Made by a program: the position numbers and the translations under genes. Under the pieces are notes generated by a model, which saw nothing but the letters and a program-made list of their open reading frames with translations, did not search any database and was not told where the DNA came from. DNA of 11,013 nt, taken from DATJFH01 sp035495815. GTDB taxonomy: Bacteria; Acidobacteriota; Terriglobia; Bryobacterales; Bryobacteraceae. The DNA lies in the NCBI GenBank assembly GCA_035495815.1, contig DATJFH010000281.1:1-11013 (forward strand). The letters run 5' to 3'. This document shows positions 1 to 6,545 of the stretch, one piece after another. Positions within the stretch are counted from its first letter, which is position 1, and every line of letters begins with the position of its first letter.

Positions 1-627
1 CCGGCGGTAGACGCCGCTGTCGAGCCAGACGTATTGGGGTCCGAAGCCGGCGGGGGCCGGGAACTGGAAGTAGAAATCGACGCAGGCGAACAGCGCGGAG
101 GCGGACGCCGCCAGGAACACGGTTCGCGCGGCGCTCCACTCCGGGGCCCCCGGTCCGCTGGCGATGTAGAAGTACAAATAGACGGAGATGCCGAACAGAA
201 TCACGCGGGCGAGCGTTCCGGCGGCGATTGCCGGGCCGGAATAGAACGCCGCCAAAGCGGCGCTGGCGAGCAGCACGAAGAACAACAGGAGGATCGCGCG
301 GCTCAGCCCGTCGGCGGGGACCCGCCAGCCGCCGACGCGCAACAACCCGGAGGCCAGTCCCAGGGCGGCGACCACCAGGCAGGGATGCGGTCCGGAATCG
401 CCCAGCTCGATAGGCAGCGGCGGCAGCAGGACGGCGGAGCAGAGAAACGCGATCAGCCAGCGGTTCGCCGGACCGCTCAGGATCCACCATGCCAGGCCCA
501 ACAGCAAAGCCGGCGCCGCCAGCGTGGCCGCGGCGAGCGGCGTGCGCATGAGCGCGATCAAAGAGGCGTAAGCGCCGATGGCGATCGACGCCCAGAGCCA
601 CCGCGGCCGGAGAGCGGACTCAATCAT
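1..627 (-). CDS. O-antigen ligase/polymerase-like membrane protein (N-terminal part, cut by window edge)
   Basis: Reading the minus strand from an ATG at 625-627 gives 209 uninterrupted codons to the window edge, so the 3' end is missing. The protein is very hydrophobic, with about five or six likely membrane spans visible (for example the segments around residues 10-25, 33-50, 57-70 and 110-128). A GDSGPHP motif before a membrane segment resembles the N-terminal half of O-antigen ligase/Wzy-like proteins, which polymerise or transfer polysaccharide repeats on the periplasmic side of the inner membrane. The start overlaps the end of the upstream Wzz-type gene by 8 bp (620-627), which implies translational coupling and a joint role in surface polysaccharide assembly. 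The diagnostic C-terminal Wzy_C region lies outside the window, so a different polytopic polysaccharide protein is possible. Confidence 0.7.
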   Translation of the reverse strand, partial: MIESALRPRWLWASIAIGAYASLIALMRTPLAAATLAAPALLLGLAWWILSGPANRWLIAFLCSAVLLPPLPIELGDSGPHPCLVVAALGLASGLLRVGGWRVPADGLSRAILLLFFVLLASAALAAFYSGPAIAAGTLARVILFGISVYLYFYIASGPGAPEWSAARTVFLAASASALFACVDFYFQFPAPAGFGPQYVWLDSGVYRR

Positions 628-1675
628 GACGGCCCGCAACCCGGATCGAGCGCCGGCTCTGCTCGACCCGCTGGGCCGTATAGCTGGCCTCCAGCATCAG
701 GCCGAGGACTGACAGCACGAAGGCCGCGAACAGGGCGATCCCCACATTGAGCGGCGCATTCGGGAACGACGGACGCTCGGGCGCCACGCCCGGATCGATG
801 ATCCGCAGGCGCTCCCCGCGCGACCCGAGCGTGGACCGGACATCCTGCAGGCGCGCTTCCGCCGCCTTGGCCGCCGTCTCCGCCGCCGTGCGCTCCGAGG
901 CCAGCCGGTTCAGCCGCGCCGAGCGCTCGGCCAGCTGCTTGTACTTCGACGCCATGCTGCGCTGCAAGGAGTCGAGCTGCCGCCGGAAGCGTCCGGTGCG
1001 CTCGTCGGAATCCGGCAGCAGCGCCTGCGAGGAGGCCAGGTCGCGCTGCAGGCTGCTGCGCAATTCCTGGTCGGCTTCGAGCTCGGCCTGCAGAGGCTCC
1101 GCCGGCGCCCGGGCAGCGGCCTCGCTCCAGGCCTGCTCGGCCGACTGCAGCCGCGCCCGCGCCAGCTCCACCTGCTTTTCCGCGCCCGACGTCAGCTCCT
1201 GATCGCCTTCGCGGCTCACCGATTGGTTCAGCTTCACGGTCTCCTCGGCGATGTACAGCGCCAGTTCGTGCGCGGTATTGGGATCCGGCAGGGTGGCGCG
1301 GATTTCGAGGATGCGCGTGTTCCGGGGCACTTCCGCCTTGAGGACGGATTTCTTGAGCCTGTCCAGCGGGGCCGAACTCCGCCGCAAGCCGAAACGTCGC
1401 GCGGCTTTGGAAAACAGATCGTCGCTCGAAGCGAACACCTCGTAGCTGCGCAGCGACTCCAGGTAGATCGGGCTCACGGCCGTGGAGGCGCGCGGATCGC
1501 TGCCCGCGGGCGGATCGATCACCAGTCGCGAAACCGCCGTGTACTCTTTCGTGAGCAGCAGGCTGACCGCCAGCGCCAGCGAGGCGGCTACGCCGCACGC
1601 CACCGCCACCATGCGCCATCGCGCGCGTAACCGGTCGAGGGCCGGTAATAGGATTTTGTCCGGTTCCGGCATCAC
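620..1675 (-). CDS. Wzz/GNVR-type polysaccharide chain-length determinant protein
   Basis: This is a 351-residue inner-membrane polysaccharide co-polymerase that sets the chain length of O-antigen or exopolysaccharide together with a Wzy polymerase. The architecture is classic. A short cytoplasmic N-terminus is followed by a first membrane span at about residues 20-42 and a periplasmic alpha/beta base. A long charged, heptad-rich coiled-coil region covers roughly residues 160-285. The proline-rich stretch at about 295-309 (PGVAPERPSFPNAP) leads into a second membrane span at about 311-330. The cytoplasmic tail is only about 20 residues, with no Walker motifs, so there is no fused BY-kinase. 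The start is a GTG immediately followed by an ATG at 1670-1672; either could be used, and neither has a strong Shine-Dalgarno sequence. The stop overlaps the next membrane protein gene by 8 bp. It is divergent from the radical SAM gene. Confidence 0.88.
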   Translation of the reverse strand: MMPEPDKILLPALDRLRARWRMVAVACGVAASLALAVSLLLTKEYTAVSRLVIDPPAGSDPRASTAVSPIYLESLRSYEVFASSDDLFSKAARRFGLRRSSAPLDRLKKSVLKAEVPRNTRILEIRATLPDPNTAHELALYIAEETVKLNQSVSREGDQELTSGAEKQVELARARLQSAEQAWSEAAARAPAEPLQAELEADQELRSSLQRDLASSQALLPDSDERTGRFRRQLDSLQRSMASKYKQLAERSARLNRLASERTAAETAAKAAEARLQDVRSTLGSRGERLRIIDPGVAPERPSFPNAPLNVGIALFAAFVLSVLGLMLEASYTAQRVEQSRRSIRVAGRHD

Positions 1676-1780
1676 TCACCATTAAAACACCGTGAACCAA
1701 GGGCCTGGCGCCTTCCGCGAACAATTAACACCCGGCCGGTGCGCGCCCGCCGTACACTATGAATGGGATGACCGCTGAGC
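1676..1780. promoter_or_regulatory. Divergent intergenic region, probable promoters of both polysaccharide operons
   Basis: These 105 bases separate the starts of two divergently transcribed operons, so promoters for both directions are expected here. It is more AT-rich in parts than the genes around it. On the plus strand TTAACA (1725-1730) and TACACT (1753-1758) resemble -35 and -10 boxes, but the 22-base spacing is too long for a convincing sigma-70 promoter. No clear Shine-Dalgarno sequence precedes either start. The promoter function is inferred from gene layout only. Confidence 0.4.
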
Positions 1781-3286
1781 ATGCCTTCTAAGAAGATCGT
1801 CTTTTTCTTTCCGGCGTTTTCCAGTCAGGAAGCTACCGCGCCGCTGGGCATCCTGGCGGTTTCGACGCCCCTGCTGCGAGCCGGCTACCAGATCCGCATC
1901 ATCGATTCCACCATCACCCCCGACTTCCAGAAGGCGGCGCTGGAGGAGTTGAGCGACGCCCTGTGCCTGGCCGTGTCGCTGGTCACCGGCCCCATGATCC
2001 GCGAGACGGCGCAGATCGCCCGGGCGGCCAAAGCGCTCTATCCCGACCTGCCGGTGGTGCTTGGCGGATGGCATCCTTCGCTGCTGCCGGATCAGACGCT
2101 GGCCGCCGAATGCATCGACGTGGTGGTCCGGGGACAGGGCGAGGACGCGCTGCTCGAAGTCGTGCGGCGGCTGGAGGACCGGGCTTCGCTGGCCGGCATA
2201 CCCGGCGTCGGCTACAAGGAGGACGGGCGGCTGGTGTTCAATCCGCCGCGGCCGCTGAAGTCCATTCGCGACCTGCCGCCGAAGGCTTATCACCTGGCGG
2301 ATTTCAACGCCTACGAGCGCACCTGCGGGCGGCGCTGGGCCATGTACATTTCGAGCCTCGCCTGCCCGTACAACTGCGGCTACTGCACCAACGCCGGCGT
2401 ATATGGGCGCCAGTGGAACGCGCTCGACCCGGACCAGGTGGTCGAGGAGACGATGGACGTGGTCTCGCGCTACAGGCTGCAGCTGCTGTGGATCGTCGAC
2501 GACAATTTCCTGGTCGACACGGAGCGCGCCTTCGGAATCGCCGAAGGGCTGGTGCGCAAGAATGCGAAGTTCGACTGGAGCATCCAGGCGTCGACCAACC
2601 TGGTGGACCGCTTCACGGTGGACGAGCTGAAGGTTTTCAAGCGCGCCGGGCTGAGCCAGATCGCCATGGGGGCCGATTCCGGCTCCATGCGCGTCCTGAA
2701 GCTGATGAACAAGGACGGCTTCCAGAAGATCGAGACCATTTACGCGGCGGCCGCGAAGCTGCACGCGGCCGGCATACGGCCGTCCTTCAACATGATCTTC
2801 GCCTATCCCGGCGAGACGGAGAAGGAGCAGCGGGAGAGCGTGCGGCTGATCATGGACATCTGCCGCCGGTACCCGGGGGCCGAATTCTGGACCAACATCT
2901 TTTCCCCCTATCCCGGCGCGCCGGTGATGGAGCGGGCGTTCGAGCTGGGAATCCATGTGCCGAAGACGTTCGAAGAGTGGTCGGACTTCTTCCCGCGCTA
3001 CCAGGTGCTGCCCTGGATGAACGGCAAGAAGCACGAGCGGCTGCAGACCATGCGGGAGTACATGCGCATGGCGTTTCATCGGGTGCCGGTTTCCATCCAC
3101 CGGAAGGACAGCTTCACGCGCCTGGCGCATGCGCTGCTGGCCATACCGGCGCGGTGGCGGCTCGATCACGACGTCTACGGCTTCCCGGCGGAGATCTGGC
3201 TGAACCAGGCCGCGCGGCGCGTATTCAAGCCGCTCAAACCCAAAGTGGACGCGCAGCAGCTTTCGAGCGAGCCGGTTACCTGCTGA
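1781..3286 (+). CDS. B12-binding-domain radical SAM protein (class B type) in a polysaccharide locus
   Basis: This 501-residue protein combines a cobalamin-binding-like N-terminal domain (about residues 1-145) with a radical SAM core. The N-terminal part has PLGILAV at 21-27 and GGWHPSLLPDQ at 95-105, typical of the BchE/class B methyltransferase-like group. The 4Fe-4S cluster motif CxxxCxxC is C195, C199 and C202 (CPYNCGYC). An IVDDNF motif at 238-243 and GADSGS at 297-302, usually GxESGS, are consistent with the SAM-binding barrel. Family members methylate or rearrange unactivated carbons; the substrate cannot be read from sequence. The gene is divergent from wzz and separated by only one base from an O-antigen-ligase-like gene, suggesting that it modifies a glycan, lipid carrier or linked moiety. 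The ATG at 1781 follows no strong Shine-Dalgarno sequence, but it places the conserved domain correctly. The family is near certain; the role is inferred. Confidence 0.93.
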   Translation: MPSKKIVFFFPAFSSQEATAPLGILAVSTPLLRAGYQIRIIDSTITPDFQKAALEELSDALCLAVSLVTGPMIRETAQIARAAKALYPDLPVVLGGWHPSLLPDQTLAAECIDVVVRGQGEDALLEVVRRLEDRASLAGIPGVGYKEDGRLVFNPPRPLKSIRDLPPKAYHLADFNAYERTCGRRWAMYISSLACPYNCGYCTNAGVYGRQWNALDPDQVVEETMDVVSRYRLQLLWIVDDNFLVDTERAFGIAEGLVRKNAKFDWSIQASTNLVDRFTVDELKVFKRAGLSQIAMGADSGSMRVLKLMNKDGFQKIETIYAAAAKLHAAGIRPSFNMIFAYPGETEKEQRESVRLIMDICRRYPGAEFWTNIFSPYPGAPVMERAFELGIHVPKTFEEWSDFFPRYQVLPWMNGKKHERLQTMREYMRMAFHRVPVSIHRKDSFTRLAHALLAIPARWRLDHDVYGFPAEIWLNQAARRVFKPLKPKVDAQQLSSEPVTC

Positions 3287-3287
3287 C

Positions 3288-5063
3288 GTGGCGCTGCCCC
3301 TGATCGTCGCGCTGGTTCCGCTTCTGATCGCGCCCGGGCTGCTGTTTTTTTACGACGTCACGCCGAAGGTCGCGCTGCTTCTGCTGGGCGTGGCGGCGGC
3401 GCTGCCCTGGACCGCGCCCGGCAGGCTGACGGCGCGGCGAGAAGGTCGCCGGCTGCTGGCGGTGTGCGCGGCGGCGGCAGGGTCGCTGATCCTGTCGAGC
3501 GTCTTTTCAAGCCGCCCGGATCTTTCGGTGTTCGGCACGAACTGGCGCCGCTTCGGATTGATCACGCAGCTGGCGGCGCTGCTGTTCGCGCTCGCCGCGG
3601 CGGCGGATATGGCCGGCGGCGGACGTCTGCGGGCTTATCTGAGGGCCTCGGCAGCCGCCGCGATTCCGGTTTCGCTCTACGGCGTCGCGCAGTACTTCGG
3701 CCTCGATCCCTGGCTGCCGAAGCAGGCCTATCATGTCGGCGAAGGCGTTTGGACGATCGTCCGGCCGCCCTCCACGCTGGGGTATGTCAGCTACTTCGCC
3801 GGTTACCTGGTGTTCGCGGTGTTTCTGGGAGCGGCTCTCTACACCGTCGAGGAGCGTGGATGGTGGAAGCGCGCGGGCGCGGCGGCGGCGGCGCTGGGCA
3901 GCGTCGCCATCGTGCTCAGCGGCACGCGCGGGGCGATGCTGGCGCTGCTGGCCGGCGCGGTGTATCTGTGGTTCTGGTTCGGGCGCCGTATTCCGCGCCG
4001 CGTGGCGCTGCTGGGGGCGGCGGGGGTGGTTGCCCTGGGCGTGTTCTATTACTCGCCCGGCGGACAGATGTTGCGCAGTCGCGCGCGATGGTACGCCGAG
4101 GACGCCTGGGGCGGCGCGCGCCTGCTGCTGTGGCGCGATTCCCTGGCGCTGGCAGGACGGCACTGGTTGATCGGCGCCGGCCCGGAGACTTTCTCCACCG
4201 GATTCCCGGCCGTCCAATCGGCCGCGCTGTCGCGGGCGTACCCGGATTTTTATCACGAGTCGGCGCACAACATCCTGCTCGACGCGCTCACCGCGCAGGG
4301 CGCGTTCGGTCTGGTTGCGCTGATGGCTCTGATCGCGCTGGCCCTGACGCAGGCCCAAAGAGCTGAAGGCGCGCTGGGCGGCCTGCTCGGGGCCTGCTTT
4401 GCCGCGGGGCTGGTGGCGAACCAGTTCGTGGTGTTCACCGCGCCCACGGCTTTGTACTTCTACCTCGTCACGGCGATGCTGGTGTCGCAGGGTAAACCGG
4501 TGGGCGCTCCCAACCGGTTGTCCCCTCTGGTCTGGGCGCCGCTCTCGATCGTCCTGGCCGTGCTGGCCGCGAGACTGCTGGCAGCCGACTATCTGCTCGA
4601 GCGGCTGCGGCTGGACCTCGATTCGGGAAGCAGTCCGGACGCGGCGCTTCAATACCAGCGGGTACGCGCCTGGGGACTGACGGCGGACATCTGGTACTCG
4701 CGGCGCATGGCCGAGGCGGCGAGGGCGGCCGGGGATCCGGTGTCGCAGCTGCGCGCCTGGCAGCAGGCTCTCGAAGCCGGGTACCGCGCGACGAAGACCG
4801 CGGAGGATCCGCACAACGCCTGGTACAGCCTGGCCACGCTGCACGCGCGGCAGGACGATTTCTTCCAGACCGAAAAGTGTCTGCGCGGAGCGATACAGGC
4901 CGCGCCGCGCTGGTTCAAGCCGCACTGGATGCTGGCGCAGACGCTGCTGGCGAAGGGCCGTCGGGACGAAGCGCGGGGCGAGGCGCGGCTGGCCGCCGAG
5001 TTGAACGGAGGCCGGAATCCGGAGGTGATTCGGACGCTGAAGCGAACCCTGAGCGAGCAATGA
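3288..5063 (+). CDS. O-antigen ligase/Wzy_C family membrane protein with C-terminal TPR domain
   Basis: This 591-residue polytopic membrane protein has about ten to twelve predicted spans in residues 1-435. Features of the O-antigen ligase/polymerase family are visible. PPSTLGYVSYFAGYL (160-174) sits where family members carry a G-N-P-N-like motif. SGTRG is at 211-215 (R214), GAGPETF at 297-303, and HESAHN at 323-328 opens the loop before another span, a position used for catalytic or undecaprenyl-pyrophosphate-binding residues. The soluble C-terminus from about residue 440 contains alpha-helical TPR-like repeats (best around 507-585), probably periplasmic. It starts with GTG at 3288, one base after the stop of the radical SAM gene, so translation is probably coupled. 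The protein could ligate polysaccharide to lipid A or another acceptor, or polymerise repeats; sequence alone does not decide. It has the very high GC of its neighbours. Confidence 0.88.
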   Translation: MALPLIVALVPLLIAPGLLFFYDVTPKVALLLLGVAAALPWTAPGRLTARREGRRLLAVCAAAAGSLILSSVFSSRPDLSVFGTNWRRFGLITQLAALLFALAAAADMAGGGRLRAYLRASAAAAIPVSLYGVAQYFGLDPWLPKQAYHVGEGVWTIVRPPSTLGYVSYFAGYLVFAVFLGAALYTVEERGWWKRAGAAAAALGSVAIVLSGTRGAMLALLAGAVYLWFWFGRRIPRRVALLGAAGVVALGVFYYSPGGQMLRSRARWYAEDAWGGARLLLWRDSLALAGRHWLIGAGPETFSTGFPAVQSAALSRAYPDFYHESAHNILLDALTAQGAFGLVALMALIALALTQAQRAEGALGGLLGACFAAGLVANQFVVFTAPTALYFYLVTAMLVSQGKPVGAPNRLSPLVWAPLSIVLAVLAARLLAADYLLERLRLDLDSGSSPDAALQYQRVRAWGLTADIWYSRRMAEAARAAGDPVSQLRAWQQALEAGYRATKTAEDPHNAWYSLATLHARQDDFFQTEKCLRGAIQAAPRWFKPHWMLAQTLLAKGRRDEARGEARLAAELNGGRNPEVIRTLKRTLSEQ

Positions 5064-5109
5064 CAGTGGATCGCCGCGCCGTCCTTCTTCGCAATGCGGC
5101 GTTCAACCC

Positions 5110-5244
5110 GCCCGCCAGCGCCGATTCGATCGGCTTCACCACTCCCATCAGGTTCTCGTAGGAATTGGCGACACCGGCGGTGTGGAGCAGGAAATGGGCG
5201 CGGTCCTGGATCTATTCCCGTTCGGGGTTGATGTTGGCGAAGGC
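5110..5244 (-). pseudogene. Decayed duplicate of the 3' end of the aminotransferase gene
   Basis: These 135 bases match the C-terminal coding end of the aminotransferase (6548-6742) in the same orientation. The first block (5110-5170 against 6548-6608) has 58 of 61 identical bases by my alignment. The second block (5171-5244 against 6669-6742) is more divergent. Exactly 60 bp (6609-6668 of the intact copy, 20 codons) are missing between the blocks. The second block also has two single-base losses near 5200 and 5210 and two extra bases near 5226, so the reading frame is broken. No start codon or N-terminal part accompanies it, so it cannot make an aminotransferase. It lies between the stop of the ligase gene and the FkbM gene and is the left member of the direct repeat pair that brackets the FkbM/Uma2 segment. 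Confidence 0.88.
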
Positions 5245-5340
5245 GGCGTCGGGGCCTGGCAAATTCTCCAAGACAGGACAGCGCCAGACCAATCTGCCCC
5301 ACAGTAATGAAATCGCGCTTTCGCGCCGATCATACTCTTC

Positions 5341-6297
5341 ATGGCGTCAACCCAAGCAAAACCCTTAAATGCGGTTGCATGGTTCGCACTGCAAGCGACC
5401 ATCTTCTTTTCGATTGCCATTGCGGTTCTATGGACTGCACTCAATTTCTATCCTGGCCTGGCCATTCTGCCATTCGCCTACGGTGTGAAGAACAGCCCGT
5501 TCTGCACGACCTGGCAAGCGGTTCGGGATGGCGCCGTAAAAATCCGGCAGGACGAACTGGCGGCGGAAATCAGAGCGAAAACGCGGCTCGTACGCAAGGA
5601 ACCCGGCTACAAACTGTGGTCTACACCGGACGGCGAGTATTGGGTCCCCGACACGAGTGACGAGATTATCAACATACTGCTGGCGCAGCAGAAACGGAAA
5701 ATCTACGGCGACGCGGAAACCGGTGGAGTGAAGGCCGGCGATATCGTGCTCGACGGCGGGGCGCACGTCGGAACGTATGTCAAAACGGCTCTTGACGCGG
5801 GTGCTGCCAAGGTAATTGCCATCGAGCCGTCACCGGAGGCCATCGAATGCCTGCGCCGCAACTTTGTGAAAGAGGTCGCTTCCGGTCGGGTCATTATCTA
5901 TCCCAAGGGTATTTGGGACGAGGAAAAGCGGCTCATCTTCTACTCCAACGGAAACGGGGCGGCCGGCGACAGCTTTGTCGAGCATGTGCCCGGTTCCAGG
6001 GTGATCGCCGACATCCCCGTAACTACGGTGGACAAAATGGTCGCCGAACTCGCTCTCCCTCGAGTGGATATCATCAAGGCCGATATCAAAGGCGCGGCGG
6101 GACGCATGGTGGCCGGAGGAGAGAATACCATCCGCAGCTTCCATCCGCGGATCGTCATTTCGATGGAGGAGGGAAGTGAAGACCCTGAGGCCGTCAGGGC
6201 GGCAATCATGAAGATCGTGCCGAACTACCGCTTCCGCGGCGGGCCCTGCCTTTTTACCGGCACTGAAATCGTCAGCGATACGATCTTCTTCCAATAG
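5341..6297 (+). CDS. FkbM-family SAM-dependent methyltransferase with N-terminal membrane anchor
   Basis: The 318-residue protein has an FkbM-type methyltransferase domain at about residues 130-318. The glycine-rich SAM site is VLDGGAHVGTY (136-146), followed by the acidic loop AIEPSPEAIECL (160-171) and the later strand KADIKGAAG (246-254), where family members usually read KxDvEGaE. FkbM-domain enzymes O-methylate sugars, polysaccharides or small molecules. Residues 12-47 are strongly hydrophobic and look like a membrane anchor or a paired hairpin, so it probably acts at the inner membrane. Base composition differs from its neighbours: 27 of 60 bases are G or C at 5401-5460, against 48 of 60 at 3901-3960 in the ligase gene, which suggests horizontal acquisition. 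The frame upstream is open only to a TGA at 5308 and has no better start; no clear Shine-Dalgarno is seen. Its place next to a polysaccharide locus suggests glycan methylation. Confidence 0.86.
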   Translation: MASTQAKPLNAVAWFALQATIFFSIAIAVLWTALNFYPGLAILPFAYGVKNSPFCTTWQAVRDGAVKIRQDELAAEIRAKTRLVRKEPGYKLWSTPDGEYWVPDTSDEIINILLAQQKRKIYGDAETGGVKAGDIVLDGGAHVGTYVKTALDAGAAKVIAIEPSPEAIECLRRNFVKEVASGRVIIYPKGIWDEEKRLIFYSNGNGAAGDSFVEHVPGSRVIADIPVTTVDKMVAELALPRVDIIKADIKGAAGRMVAGGENTIRSFHPRIVISMEEGSEDPEAVRAAIMKIVPNYRFRGGPCLFTGTEIVSDTIFFQ

Positions 6298-6308
6298 CGA
6301 TCTTCCCG

Positions 6309-6545
6309 TTGGGAGCCGTCCGCCGTTTCGATAGACGACTATCGCCAGGCTCGCCTGATGACCGATATTCGGCGGTGCTGGAGAAACTGCAGGAATACAG
6401 AGACTGGGGCGTCCCCCACAGCTGGGTCGTCGATCCGGTACGGCGCGCGCTACAGGTGTATGCAGACAGCTCCGTGACAGAAGTCGCTTCCCTGTCTATC
6501 CCCGAATACGGCGTTCAGCTCACTGGCGCGGAAATCTTCGGGTAA
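6309..6545 (+). pseudogene. 3' remnant of a Uma2-family (DUF820) nuclease-like gene
   Basis: The open frame of 78 codons resembles only the C-terminal third of Uma2-family proteins, which are usually about 180-200 residues and have a PD-(D/E)XK-type fold. The recognisable part begins at SPDDRYSAVLEKLQEY and continues through WGVPHSWVVDP to a C-terminal VQLTGAEIF ending. The N-terminal half, with the catalytic aspartate and the glutamate before the SP motif, is missing, so this cannot be an active nuclease. The frame could open at a TTG at 6309, but residues before SPDD do not look like the family. It follows the FkbM gene by 11 bases and overlaps the 3' end of the opposite-strand aminotransferase by 31 bp. 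Uma2 genes are often multicopy and mobile in their hosts, so it is probably a passenger or scar of insertion. Confidence 0.75.

Noticed and set aside
34..750. A 238-codon plus-strand frame at the left edge
   Set aside because: It is opposite a convincing membrane protein and the wzz end; it is low complexity with no family resemblance.
1725..1758. TTAACA and TACACT as a sigma-70 promoter for the radical SAM gene
   Set aside because: The spacer of 22 bases is too long, and both boxes match the consensus only partly.
1757..3169. A 470-codon minus-strand frame opposite the radical SAM gene
   Set aside because: Composition is typical of an antisense shadow (Arg, His, Gln rich), while the plus strand carries clear catalytic motifs.
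3507..5060. A 517-codon minus-strand frame opposite the ligase gene
   Set aside because: It is antisense to a strong membrane protein; it has no domain and a shadow-like composition.
5061..5109. Possible leftward extension of the left repeat into a copy of the Uma2 end (shared TGACAG and CGGCGTTCA stretches)
   Set aside because: Matches are short, spaced differently and overlap the ligase stop codon, so chance similarity cannot be excluded.
5245..5340. Possible transposon inverted repeat in the gap before the FkbM gene
   Set aside because: I could not find a matching inverted copy on the other side of the segment, and no transposase remnant is visible.
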